Made by a program: the position numbers and the translations under genes. From Pseudooceanicola atlanticus (GTDB lineage: Bacteria; Pseudomonadota; Alphaproteobacteria; Rhodobacterales; Rhodobacteraceae), in the NCBI RefSeq assembly GCF_000768315.1, contig NZ_AQQX01000002.1, forward strand, positions 496,001 to 560,000: 64,000 nt of DNA. Direction: 5' to 3'. Position 1 is the first letter of the stretch. Each line of letters starts with the position of its first letter. Below the pieces are notes generated by a model, which worked only from the letters and a program-made list of their open reading frames with translations, ran no database searches and was not told the DNA's origin. Positions 8,157 through 16,489 of the stretch are shown here, piece by piece.

Positions 8157-9368
8157 TCAGCCGATCACGTTATGGTCGGGGCCATAGGGGAAACCGGTCA
8201 GGTTCTCGTTGCCGTCCTCGGTGATCAGCAGGATGTCGTGTTCGCGGTAGCCGCCCGCGCCCGGCATGCCCCGCGGCAGGGTCAGCATCGGTTCCATCGA
8301 CACGACCATGCCGGGTTCCAGCACGGTGTCGATATCCTCGCGCAGCTCCAGCCCGGCCTCGCGCCCGTAATAATGCGACAGCACGCCGAAGGAATGGCCG
8401 TAGCCGAAGGTGCGGTATTGCAGCAGGTCTCGGTCAGCGAACAGTTCGTTGATCTGCGCGGTCACCGCGGCGCAGGACATGCCCGGTTTCAGCAGGGAAA
8501 TCCCCAGTTCATGCGCGGCGACATTGGCCTCCCAGATGGCGCGCGAGGCCGCGTCGACCTCGCCCAGGAACAGGGTGCGTTCCAGCGCCGTGTAATAGCC
8601 CGAGATCATCGGGAAGGTGTTCAGCGACAGGATATCGCCATGCTCCAATGCGCGGGAGGTGACGGGGTTATGCGCCCCGTCGGTGTTCAGCCCCGACTGG
8701 AACCAGACCCAGGTGTCGCGATATTCGGCATCGGGATGCGCCTCGGCGATGGCCAGTTCCATCGCGTCGCGGCCGGCCATGGCGATGTCGATCTCGCGCG
8801 CGCCGGGGCGGATCGCGTCGCGGATGGCGAAGCCGCCGATATCGGCGATGCGGGCCCCGTCGCGGATCAGCGCGATCTCGGCCGGGCTCTTGTGCATGCG
8901 CTGTTCCATGGTCTGCGCGGCAATGTCGACCTGGGCCAGCGGTTGCAGGAAATCCTCGAGCTTTTCGCGCTGCGTGACGGTCAGGTGGTCGCCCTCGTAG
9001 CCGATGACGCGGTTTTCGCCGGCCACATGGGCCACCGCGCGCCAGAAATTGTCCCGCGCCCAGTCGGTATAGGTGATGCTGTCGCCATGGCTGCGCCGCC
9101 AGGGCTGGCCCGCATCGATGCCCGCGCTGATCGTGACGCAATCGGTGTCGGTCACGACAAGGCCGTAGGGCCGCCCGAAGGCGCAATATAGGAAGCCCGA
9201 ATAATAGGCGATGTTGTGCATCGAGGTCAGAACGGCGGCCTGCACGTTCTGCGCCTCCATGATCCGACGCAGGCCGCGCAGGCGGGCCTCGTACTCGATC
9301 TCGGCAAAGGGAAGCGGGGCCTTGTCGCCGTTATGCACACGGTGAAAGGCGGGACGGATATCGCTCAT
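8157..9368 (-). CDS. Creatinase (creatine amidinohydrolase)
   Basis: Hydrolyses creatine to sarcosine and urea in the cytoplasm. The 403-residue length equals that of the Pseudomonas enzyme. Long blocks are as I remember them in that family: HNIAYYSGFLYCAFGRPYGL, TWVWFQSGLNTDGAHNPVT, ILSLNTFPMISGYYTALERT and QYRTFGYGHSFGVLSHYYGR. The catalytic histidine is H233 in GAHNP, with acidic E263 in YTALERT, and the C-terminal VVSMEPM glutamate is present. The fold is M24 (pita-bread) but the metal ligands of true aminopeptidases are not all retained, as is normal for creatinase. A GGAGA site is 7 nt before the ATG. No sarcosine oxidase or urease gene is adjacent, so downstream steps must be elsewhere. 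Confidence 0.88.
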   Translation of the reverse strand: MSDIRPAFHRVHNGDKAPLPFAEIEYEARLRGLRRIMEAQNVQAAVLTSMHNIAYYSGFLYCAFGRPYGLVVTDTDCVTISAGIDAGQPWRRSHGDSITYTDWARDNFWRAVAHVAGENRVIGYEGDHLTVTQREKLEDFLQPLAQVDIAAQTMEQRMHKSPAEIALIRDGARIADIGGFAIRDAIRPGAREIDIAMAGRDAMELAIAEAHPDAEYRDTWVWFQSGLNTDGAHNPVTSRALEHGDILSLNTFPMISGYYTALERTLFLGEVDAASRAIWEANVAAHELGISLLKPGMSCAAVTAQINELFADRDLLQYRTFGYGHSFGVLSHYYGREAGLELREDIDTVLEPGMVVSMEPMLTLPRGMPGAGGYREHDILLITEDGNENLTGFPYGPDHNVIG

Positions 9369-9577
9369 GGGATGTCTCCAGACATGCCCCGGCGTTCAGG
9401 GCAGGCAAGGGGAAGAACGGGTCAGGAGATCGGGCGACGCCATCGCCCGGACCACACCCGCTGCTAGCACGGGATGCAGGCCCTGTCCTGCGAAAACTGT
9501 CCTGCGGAAATTGCATCTTGTCACCCGGCCGCCGGAGGGAAAAGGTGGCGCTGCGCAACCAATTTGCAGGTCAGATC

Positions 9578-9940
9578 ATGAGCAAGCTGAAATCGGTGAA
9601 CCTCCAGGAAAAACTGTCGATGTTCACCAGCCACTGGGATCCGCACGTGATCGCCCAGTACAACGGCAACGACATCATGGTGGTGAAGTTCAAGGGCGAG
9701 TTCGACTTTCACCACCACGACGACACCGATGATTTCTTCCTTGTCCTCGCGGGCACGGTCGAGATCGACGGCGAGGATGGCGACACCGTCGTGCTGAAAC
9801 CCGGAGAGCTGTGTGTCGTGCCCAAGGGGATGGAACACCGCCCCCGTGCCGCCGACGAGGCGATGGTCCTGCTGATCGAGCCGGAGGGCCTGCCCAATAC
9901 CGGCGATCCCAAGACGGCCGCCGCCAAGCCGCATATCTGA
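9578..9940 (+). CDS. Small cupin-domain protein
   Basis: A 120-residue single-domain cupin. Cupin motif 1 is visible as FHHHDDTDDFFLVLAGTVEI, with two or three His and a Glu/Asp able to bind a metal, and motif 2 as GELCVVPKGMEHRPRA. The start at ATG 9578 (MSKLKSVNLQEK) is preferred to an upstream extension because of an AGG site and because the conserved domain begins there. The substrate is unknown; such stand-alone cupins can be sugar or small-acid binding proteins or dioxygenases. It is followed by an interspersed hairpin repeat and then the P1 peptidase gene. Confidence 0.8.
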   Translation: MSKLKSVNLQEKLSMFTSHWDPHVIAQYNGNDIMVVKFKGEFDFHHHDDTDDFFLVLAGTVEIDGEDGDTVVLKPGELCVVPKGMEHRPRAADEAMVLLIEPEGLPNTGDPKTAAAKPHI

Positions 9941-9962
9941 CAGCGCCCGCGGCTGCCGTGGA

Positions 9963-10047
9963 AAGGGGCGCTGCCCCTTGCCGCCAAAGCTGCGCTTTGA
10001 CAGCAACCCCGGAGTATTTCCGGCAAGATGAAGCAGGGGATCGCGCC
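9963..10047 (+). repeat. Composite intergenic hairpin repeat, copy B
   Basis: Begins with a hairpin AAGGGGC-GCT-GCCCCTT (9963-9979), probably also the terminator of the cupin gene. At 10009-10023 a second small hairpin, CCGGA-GTATT-TCCGG, leads into GGCAAGATGAAGCAGGGG. The part from 10012 on matches copy A at 4515-4552, and the order hairpin, hairpin, AGATGAA matches copy C at 12688-12766. The arms of the second hairpin differ between copies B and C but stay paired, which suggests that structure is conserved. Confidence 0.75.
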
Positions 10048-10081
10048 GCACCGGGCGCGCCCCGCAGCCAAGGAGGTCGCG

Positions 10082-11071
10082 ATGGAGACCGGAGCGAGAA
10101 ACCTGATCACCGACGTGGCGGGCCTGCGGGTCGGCCAGGCGCAGGACGATCACGTCAAGACCGGGGTCAGCGTGCTGCTGGGCGACGCGCCCTTCACCGC
10201 CGGGGTCCATGTCATGGGCGGCGCGCCGGGCACGCGGGAAACCGACCTTCTGGCCCCCGACAAGACCGTGGAGCAGGTCGATGCGCTGGTCCTCTCGGGC
10301 GGGTCGGCCTTCGGGCTGGACGCGGCCTCGGGCGTGGCGGACGGGCTGCGCGCACAGGGGCGCGGCTTTGCCGTGGGCGGCCAAGTGGTGCCGATCGTGC
10401 CGGGGGCGATTCTGTTCGACCTGGTGAATGGCGGCGACAAGGACTGGGCGGAGAACCCCTACAAGGCCCTGGGCCGGGCGGCGCTGGCGGCGGCGGGCGA
10501 GGAGTTCGCGCTTGGCACCGCGGGGGCGGGCACCGGCGCGACCACCGCGCAGTTGAAGGGCGGGCTGGGCTCGGCCTCGGTCGTGCTGCCTTCGGGGCAT
10601 GTGGTGGGCGCACTGGTGGCGGTGAATGCGCTTGGATCGGCCATCGTCGGTGACGGGCCGGAATTCTGGGCCGCGCCCTGGGAAACGGGCGAGGAGTTCG
10701 GCGGCTGTGGCGTGGCGCAGGCCTGGCCCGACCCGCATCTGCCGGTGACCAAGCTGTCGGCCCATGCCAACACGACGATCGGCATCGTCGCCACCGACGC
10801 GACGCTCACCCAGGCGCAATGCACCCGCATGGCGACCGCCGCGCATGACGGCTATGCGCGGGCGCTCGTGCCCTCCCATACGCCGATGGATGGCGACCTG
10901 ATCTTTGCCGCCGCGACCGGGGCCAAGCCCCTGACCAACCCGGTGGCCGAGACGCTGATGCTGGGCCATGCCGCCGCGATCTGCATGGCGCGGGCCATCG
11001 CGCGGGGCGTACATGCCGCAAGCGAAGCCCCCGGCGATCCCTTCCCGACATGGGCGTCGCGGTTCGGCTGA
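10082..11071 (+). CDS. P1 family peptidase (DmpA/NylC-type, peptidase S58)
   Basis: A 329-residue N-terminal-nucleophile hydrolase related to L-aminopeptidase DmpA and 6-aminohexanoate oligomer hydrolase NylC. Family features are ITDVAGLRVGQA at the start, SGGSAFGLDAASGV around residue 80, and AHANTTIGIVATDA near residue 230. In this family the chain is self-cleaved before the threonine that follows asparagine, and that Thr becomes the catalytic nucleophile; the N-T pair is present. The start at 10082 follows a strong AAGGAGGT site 4 nt upstream. Cytoplasmic, no signal peptide. Its in vivo substrate, probably a small peptide or amide, cannot be read from the sequence. Confidence 0.85.
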   Translation: METGARNLITDVAGLRVGQAQDDHVKTGVSVLLGDAPFTAGVHVMGGAPGTRETDLLAPDKTVEQVDALVLSGGSAFGLDAASGVADGLRAQGRGFAVGGQVVPIVPGAILFDLVNGGDKDWAENPYKALGRAALAAAGEEFALGTAGAGTGATTAQLKGGLGSASVVLPSGHVVGALVAVNALGSAIVGDGPEFWAAPWETGEEFGGCGVAQAWPDPHLPVTKLSAHANTTIGIVATDATLTQAQCTRMATAAHDGYARALVPSHTPMDGDLIFAAATGAKPLTNPVAETLMLGHAAAICMARAIARGVHAASEAPGDPFPTWASRFG

Positions 11072-11164
11072 GACCGGGTATGGCTTTGGTGATGGCTCTG
11101 GACAGCGGACGGACTAAGTGATCCAACAAAGCCCAATTACCGCCCGTCATCCGGAGGACATACC

Positions 11165-12640
11165 ATGCTGGACCAAACAACCGATCTGAAATCCCTGCTC
11201 AAGGACCCCTCGCTTCTGGTCGAGGCGGCCTACCTCGCCGGCGAATGGGTCGAAGGGGACGAAGGCACCTTCGACGTGGTCAACCCGGCCCGCGGCGACG
11301 TGATCGCCCGCGTCGCCGACCTGAGCCGCGCGCAAATCTCCCATGCCATCGACAAGGCCTACGAGGCGCAGAAGGACTGGGCCAGCTGGACCGGCAAGGA
11401 ACGCGCCCAGGTGCTGCGCAAGTGGTTCGACCTGATGATGGAGAACCAGGACGACCTGGGCACCATCCTGACCGCCGAACAGGGCAAGCCGCTGGCCGAG
11501 GCCAAGGGCGAGATCGCCTATGGCGCGTCCTTCATCGAGTTCTTCGCCGAGGAGGCCAAGCGCGTCTATGGCGAGATGATCCCCGGCCACCAGCGCGACA
11601 AGCGCATCATGGTCATCAAGCAGCCGATCGGGGTCGCGGCCTCGATCACGCCGTGGAACTTCCCCAATGCGATGATCACCCGCAAGGCCGGCCCGGCGCT
11701 GGCCGCGGGCTGTTCCTTCGTCGGCCGGCCGGCCAAAGAAACCCCGCTGTCGGCGCTGGTCATGGGCGTTCTGGCGGAACGCGCGGGCATTCCGAAGGGC
11801 GTGTTCTCCATCGTGACCTCGTCGCGGTCCTCGGAGGCGGGCAAGGAATTCTGCGAGAACCCGAAGGTGCGCAAGCTGACCTTCACCGGCTCGACCGAGG
11901 TTGGGCGCATCCTGCTGCGCCAGGCCGCCGACCAGGTCATGAAATGTTCGATGGAGCTGGGCGGCAACGCCCCCTTCATCGTCTTCGACGACGCCGATCT
12001 GGATGCCGCCGTCGAGGGCGCGATCATGTGCAAGTTCCGCAATAACGGCCAGACCTGCGTCTGCGCCAACCGGATCTACGTACAGGCCGGGGTCTATGAC
12101 GCCTTCGCCGAGAAGCTGAAGCAGAAGGTCAGCGAGATGAAGGTCGGCGACGGGCTGGAGGACGGTGTCCAGCTGGGCCCGCTCATCAACCCCGAAGCCA
12201 AGGACAAGGTGAAGGAACACCTGGACGACGCGACCTCCAAGGGGGCGCTGGTGTTTTACGGCGGCGAGCTGGGCGAGGACGGGTCGAATTTCTGCCCGCC
12301 GACCATCGTCACCGGCGTGACCCAGGAAATGCAGGTCGCCACGGACGAGACCTTCGGCCCGCTGGCGCCGCTGTTCAAGTTCGACGACGTGGATGACGTG
12401 ATCGCCATGGCAAACGACACGATCTTCGGCCTGGCCTCGTATTTCTACGCCAAGGATCTGAGCCGGGTCTACAAGGTGGCCGAAGCGCTGGAATACGGGA
12501 TCGTCGGGGTGAATACCGGCATCATCTCGACCGAGGTGGCACCGTTCGGCGGCGTGAAGCAATCGGGCCTGGGCCGCGAGGGCAGCCATCACGGGATCGA
12601 GGATTACCTCGAGATGAAATATGTCTGCATGAGCGTCTGA
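11165..12640 (+). CDS. gabD: NAD(P)-dependent succinate-semialdehyde dehydrogenase-type ALDH
   Basis: A 491-residue aldehyde dehydrogenase that probably oxidises succinate semialdehyde to succinate in GABA or polyamine breakdown. The catalytic Cys298 lies in NNGQTCVCANR and the general base Glu264 in SMELGGNAPF. The cofactor site is shown by ITPWNFPNAM and FTGSTEVGR, and the C-terminus has the usual PFGGVKQSGLGREG. The GabD subgroup call rests on the QTCVCANR and FGPLAPLF motifs. A GGAGGA site precedes the ATG. No GABA transaminase lies next to it, so the physiological substrate is inferred. Confidence 0.85.
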   Translation: MLDQTTDLKSLLKDPSLLVEAAYLAGEWVEGDEGTFDVVNPARGDVIARVADLSRAQISHAIDKAYEAQKDWASWTGKERAQVLRKWFDLMMENQDDLGTILTAEQGKPLAEAKGEIAYGASFIEFFAEEAKRVYGEMIPGHQRDKRIMVIKQPIGVAASITPWNFPNAMITRKAGPALAAGCSFVGRPAKETPLSALVMGVLAERAGIPKGVFSIVTSSRSSEAGKEFCENPKVRKLTFTGSTEVGRILLRQAADQVMKCSMELGGNAPFIVFDDADLDAAVEGAIMCKFRNNGQTCVCANRIYVQAGVYDAFAEKLKQKVSEMKVGDGLEDGVQLGPLINPEAKDKVKEHLDDATSKGALVFYGGELGEDGSNFCPPTIVTGVTQEMQVATDETFGPLAPLFKFDDVDDVIAMANDTIFGLASYFYAKDLSRVYKVAEALEYGIVGVNTGIISTEVAPFGGVKQSGLGREGSHHGIEDYLEMKYVCMSV

Positions 12641-12687
12641 TTGGCGTAATCCAGCGGAGCGCGCTGAGCGCGCGTTCCATTTCCTGG

Positions 12688-12766
12688 AAAGGGGGGCTCT
12701 GCCCCCCTTTGCCATGCCCGGGGCATGGCACCCCCCGGGATATTTCCCGGCCAGATGAAAGAGGGG
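12688..12766 (+). repeat. Composite intergenic hairpin repeat, copy C
   Basis: Three hairpins in a row: AAAGGGGGGC-TCT-GCCCCCCTTT (12688-12710), GCCATGCCC-G-GGGCATGGC (12711-12729) and CCGGGA-TATT-TCCCGG (12735-12750), then GCCAGATGAAAGAGGGG. It lies between the convergent gabD and MFS genes, so the hairpins could terminate both. Same order of parts as copy B at 9963-10047, with the middle hairpin added. Confidence 0.75.
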
Positions 12767-12784
12767 CGTGGGTTCGGGGGCGGA

Positions 12785-13966
12785 TCAGGCGCGCCGGGTC
12801 CGGCGGCGGGCTCTGCGGCGGGCGGCCTCAAGGTGCACGGCGGCGCATCCCAGATAGGCGAGGCCCGCGAAGATCAGCGCCCCGGTGAAGCCCCAGGGCG
12901 CGGTCATGGCCAGCAGCACCGGCGTGCCCAGCAGGTTGCCAAGGTTGCCCATCTGCGCCAGCGCGCCATTGGCCAGCGCCTGGTCCCCGGCCTCGGGGTT
13001 GAGCTGGGGGATCGCGGTGAAGCTGGCCCCCTGCACCAGCCCCAGCGACCCGAAAAGCGCCACGGGCGGCCAGAACGCGCCCGGCAGGAGCGCCATGGCC
13101 AGCACCGATGCCCCCGCCAGCGCCAGGCCGATCAGCACGATCTGCACCGCTGGCATGTAGCGCAGCAATTGCGCGCCCAGGCTGAGCGAGACGAAGATGC
13201 CGGCGATCGGCATCCAGAAGGTCAGGGCGGTGCGGTGCGCCTCGGGCAGGTAGGGGGGCAGCACCGTCAGCAGGGCGACGAAGGTCAGCGTGTAGAAGAA
13301 CCAGCCCAGGGCGGGGGCCGCGATGTAGGGCGAGGCGTAGATGCGCGGGTGATCGGCCAGCAGGCGACGCAGCCCCGGCAGCGGAGTGTCCGAGCGCGGC
13401 ACGGCGCCCGCCGGCAGCGCCCGGGCCAATGCGGCGGCCAGCGCCAGCATCGCCACCGCGTGGGCCACGAAGATCGGCGCCGGGCCGTGCGCCTCGGCCA
13501 GCGGGGTGGCGAGCCAGGCCACCAGCGCGAAGGTCACGCCGAAATAGCTGCCCCAGAGCGTCATCGTATAGGGCCGGTGCCGCGCCGCGCTGAACTGCGC
13601 GATCAGCGTCGGGATCGCGACGACGAGAGAGATATGGCTGACGCCTTCGACCGCGCGGCTGGCCAGCATCAGCGGCAGGGGCGGGATCAGCGCCTGCAAG
13701 AGGCTCATCACGGCCCCTAGGATCAGCCCGCCGATCACCACCCGGCGAAACCCCGTACGCGCCACGATCATCCCCGCGATCAGCCCGGTCAGCACACCCG
13801 TCAGGCTGAGGATCGAGACGAGGAAGCCCAGCGACGCCCCGGCCTGCGGATAGGCGGCCTGCACCGCGGGGAAGATGACCGACACCTTGGCGAACTGCCC
13901 CGCCGCGCACATGCCCGCCAGCAGCAGCAGGGCGATCAGCCCGAAAGGGGTGGTGGTGCGGTCCAT
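12785..13966 (-). CDS. MFS transporter, 12 transmembrane helices
   Basis: A 393-residue integral membrane protein with about 12 hydrophobic segments in two halves of six. The start has FGLIALLLLAGMCAAGQFAKVSVIF, and a short basic loop after helix 2-3 contains ARTGFRRVVIGG, which resembles the MFS motif between helices 2 and 3. The C-terminus is strongly basic (ARRRARRRTRRA), consistent with a cytoplasmic tail. Proton-driven export or uptake is expected but the substrate is unknown. It is convergent with gabD and separated from it by repeat copy C. Confidence 0.85.
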   Translation of the reverse strand: MDRTTTPFGLIALLLLAGMCAAGQFAKVSVIFPAVQAAYPQAGASLGFLVSILSLTGVLTGLIAGMIVARTGFRRVVIGGLILGAVMSLLQALIPPLPLMLASRAVEGVSHISLVVAIPTLIAQFSAARHRPYTMTLWGSYFGVTFALVAWLATPLAEAHGPAPIFVAHAVAMLALAAALARALPAGAVPRSDTPLPGLRRLLADHPRIYASPYIAAPALGWFFYTLTFVALLTVLPPYLPEAHRTALTFWMPIAGIFVSLSLGAQLLRYMPAVQIVLIGLALAGASVLAMALLPGAFWPPVALFGSLGLVQGASFTAIPQLNPEAGDQALANGALAQMGNLGNLLGTPVLLAMTAPWGFTGALIFAGLAYLGCAAVHLEAARRRARRRTRRA

Positions 13967-14319
13967 GGATGCTCAGTGGCGGATTGCCGGGGGCCGCGCA
14001 AGATGGCTTTGGGCAGAGGCGGGTCTGCCGGACTGAATCAGAGCCTAAACAAGGGGAATATTGGTCACACCGGTGTGCAGGGGGCGATCAGCGGCGGGAT
14101 CTTGTGATGAAATGCGGTGCCGAGTAGCGCTGTAAGGGTGATGAACCGATGCAGATTCAGTCTCTAAACAAGGCGAATTGAGGCTTTTTGCCCCGGATGT
14201 TTCCAACACCGCATCAGACGCGGCGGCACCCGCACGGGCCGTACGCCACCGCCATAACCGCGCGCAACGGGACCAGTGGGTGCGCGGCCCCCAATGGCCC
14301 CTTTGGCACGGCAGATGGA
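13967..14319. other. Intergenic region with a paired CTAAACAAGG motif
   Basis: 353 bases without a supported gene. Two similar 25-base stretches lie in the same orientation at 14035-14059 and 14154-14178; both read CTAAACAAGG followed by GGAAT or CGAAT, and 20 of 25 positions agree. Between them is a perfect 12-base palindrome, CACACCGGTGTG (14066-14077). Relatives of the motif occur around dnaE2. An ORF on the minus strand through this region is only a shadow of the neighbouring CoA-transferase-family gene. Confidence 0.5.
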
Positions 14320-15405
14320 TCACAGGCCCAGCTCTGCCCGGATCGCTGCGCTGTCGGCCCCGCGTTCCGCCGGGCGGGCGGGCGCCGCGGGGGTCGCGCC
14401 GTCGAAGCGGGGGGCGGCGGCGGCCTGAAGGTCCTCGCCCTCGCCATGCCAGATGCCGCGCGCCGCGATATGCGGGTCGGCGACCGATTGCACAGGCGGC
14501 AGCACGGGCGCGACGCAGGCATCCAGTCCGTCGAACAAAGCGGCCCAATGGTCGCGCGGTTCGGTGGCAAAGATTGCCTCCAGCCGGGCCGACAGGTCGG
14601 GCCACAGCGCCTTGTCGTTCTGGCGCAGGAAATCGGGATCCTCGGACAGGCCAAGACGGTCCAGGAAGATCGCGTAGAACTTGGCCTCCAGCGCCTGCAC
14701 GGCGATGAAACCGCCATCGGCACAGCGATAGCTGCGCGACCAATGCGGCCCGTCCAGGCGGCTCTGCCCGCGTTCTGTGACGGTGCCGCCGACGCTGGCC
14801 ATGGACATCAGCAGGTTCATCATGTGGGCCGAACCGTCGACGATCGCCGCGTCCACGACGCTGCCCTGCCCCGTTTCCTTCGCGCGCATCAGCGCCGTCA
14901 GCATACCGATCACGAGGTAGAGCGCCCCGCCCCCGATATCGCCCACCAGCGTGGCCGGGGTCATCGGCGGCTGACCGGGCAGCGACGCGTACCACAAGGC
15001 GCCGGACAGCCCGATATAGTTCAGGTCATGGCCCGCCAGTTTCGCCCTGGGCCCGGTCTGGCCCCAGCCGGTCATGCGGCCATAGACCAGGCGGGGATTG
15101 GCGGCCCGCATCTCCTCGGGGCCCAGGCCCAGCCGTTCCATCACCCCCGGGCGCATCCCCTCGATCAGCCCGTCGGCGCTGGCGATCAGCTTTTTCGCGA
15201 CCTCCAGGTCGGCGGGATCCTTCAGGTCCAGCGTGATCGAGCGCTTGCCGCGATCCAGCGGGTTGGCGGATTGGGCCGCGCGGGCTTCGGGCGCATCCTT
15301 GCGGTGGATGGTGATGACCTCGGCCCCGAGATCGGCCAGCGTCATGGCCGCGAACGGGCCGGGGCCGATCCCCTCGATCTCGATGATCCGCACGGATTGC
15401 AGCAT
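14320..15405 (-). CDS. CaiB/BaiF CoA-transferase family protein, alpha-methylacyl-CoA racemase type
   Basis: A 361-residue class III CoA-transferase-fold protein. It looks like alpha-methylacyl-CoA racemase, which inverts the 2-methyl centre of acyl-CoA esters in branched-chain or sterol side-chain breakdown. Racemase-type residues are visible in AGHDLNYIGLSGALW (His and neighbouring residues) and LVGDIGGGALYL (Asp), together with GPGPFAAMTLADLGAEVI and a RMTGWGQTGP loop. The ATG at 15405 has an AGAGGAG site 6 nt upstream; a longer frame starting at 15438 lacks one. Stand-alone gene. A CoA-transferase role cannot be fully excluded. Confidence 0.8.
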   Translation of the reverse strand: MLQSVRIIEIEGIGPGPFAAMTLADLGAEVITIHRKDAPEARAAQSANPLDRGKRSITLDLKDPADLEVAKKLIASADGLIEGMRPGVMERLGLGPEEMRAANPRLVYGRMTGWGQTGPRAKLAGHDLNYIGLSGALWYASLPGQPPMTPATLVGDIGGGALYLVIGMLTALMRAKETGQGSVVDAAIVDGSAHMMNLLMSMASVGGTVTERGQSRLDGPHWSRSYRCADGGFIAVQALEAKFYAIFLDRLGLSEDPDFLRQNDKALWPDLSARLEAIFATEPRDHWAALFDGLDACVAPVLPPVQSVADPHIAARGIWHGEGEDLQAAAAPRFDGATPAAPARPAERGADSAAIRAELGL

Positions 15406-15578
15406 GTAAGTCTCCTCTGGTCTTGCGGTCCGGTTCACGCCGGATGGCTTGCCGGCCGATTAGGGAACATTGCGCCGGGGGACGCAACCGCCTGCAATGC
15501 GCAAGCTTCGGGTCGCGGGCCGGGGGCGGCGCGGCGCAGGGTGACGGGCAGACCCCCAGCCCGAAAAGGACCCAGGCC

Positions 15579-16046
15579 ATGCCCCACACGATCCGCCCCC
15601 TGCCCAGCGACAAGGTCGCCGCCTGGCGCAACGGCGCCCCCGACGATTACGGCCTGCCGCCCGAACTTGCCGTGTCGGACGGCGATGGCACGCCCTGCCG
15701 CCATTGCCTGCGGAACGTGCCGAAGGGTGCGGGGATGCTGATCCTCGCCCTGCGCCCCTTCACCACGCTGCATCCCTATGCCGAGGCGGGGCCGATCTTC
15801 CTCTGCGACGACGAGTGCGCGCCATGGCAGGGCGTCGGGATGCCGCCAATCCTGACGCAAAGCCCGACCTACCTGGTCAAGGGCTACCTCGCCAGCGAGC
15901 GAATCGCCTACGGCACCGGCGACGTGGTGCCCGCCGCAGAGGTCCCCGCCCGGATCGACGCGATCCTGGCCCGCGGGGACATCGCCTTTGTCGATATCCG
16001 CTCGGCTCGGAACAATTGCTTCCAGGCCCGCGCCTACACGGCCTGA
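15579..16046 (+). CDS. DUF1203 domain-containing protein
   Basis: A 155-residue cytoplasmic protein. The family pattern as I know it is visible: [21 protein letters not shown], then a [18 protein letters not shown] segment, and the C-terminal [16 protein letters not shown]. Five cysteines, two in CRHC, suggest a metal or redox site, but no function is established for the family. AAGGA is 9 nt before the ATG. The small zinc protein and polA follow in the same direction, with 94-nt and 172-nt gaps. Confidence 0.75.
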   Translation: MPHTIRPLPSDKVAAWRNGAPDDYGLPPELAVSDGDGTPCRHCLRNVPKGAGMLILALRPFTTLHPYAEAGPIFLCDDECAPWQGVGMPPILTQSPTYLVKGYLASERIAYGTGDVVPAAEVPARIDAILARGDIAFVDIRSARNNCFQARAYTA

Positions 16047-16140
16047 GCGCTTTAGGATGATCCCGTTCAAGGGCTTGCCCGGACCCGGCCTTTCCCCCAT
16101 ATTGCGGCGCAGCACGAATGCCAGCCAGAGGAATGCGCCA

Positions 16141-16317
16141 ATGACGATTGAGGCCCCCGAAACCAAGGTCGTGGAATCCCGCAAGGTGGCCTGCGATGGC
16201 GGCGAAGGCGCGCTTGGCCATCCCCGCGTCTGGCTGTTCATCCCCGAAGAGACGAACTTTGTCGAATGCGGCTATTGCGACGCCAAATTCGTGCTGAAAG
16301 GCCATGAGGGCGCCTGA
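16141..16317 (+). CDS. Small zf-CHCC zinc-finger protein (NDUFS6-like)
   Basis: A 58-residue protein with the zf-CHCC arrangement: Cys in VACDGG, His in LGHPRVWL, then the CGYC pair in [13 protein letters not shown]. This domain is the bacterial counterpart of the complex I accessory subunit NDUFS6, which binds zinc on the matrix/cytoplasmic arm of NADH dehydrogenase; alphaproteobacteria carry it as a free-standing gene. The length is normal for the bacterial form. AGAGGA lies 10 nt before the ATG. Whether it assembles with complex I here is inference from the family. Confidence 0.85.
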   Translation: MTIEAPETKVVESRKVACDGGEGALGHPRVWLFIPEETNFVECGYCDAKFVLKGHEGA

Positions 16318-16489
16318 CGCCCTCTGCACCCCCCCTGACAATCCGATCCCCAGGCCCGGCCGATGGCACCGGGCCGTGACCCATGTCCGCGCCTGATGCG
16401 CCACGTCCCTGCCGCCCGGAAAAGGCGGCTGGCAGCAGCCCCCGGAACGTGGCAAGACTCCGGCGACGGATCACGCGCGGAGGCCCAGA

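Noticed and set aside
8157-9368. DMSP lyase DddP or ectoine hydrolase, which share the M24 fold and are common in Roseobacters
   Set aside because: Length of 403 residues and long identical-looking blocks, including GAHNP and GYGHSFGVLSHYYGREAG, fit creatinase much better.
14045-14995. 316-codon minus-strand frame at the 3' end of the racemase-type gene
   Set aside because: Out-of-frame reading of the CoA-transferase-family gene; Arg-rich and without domains.
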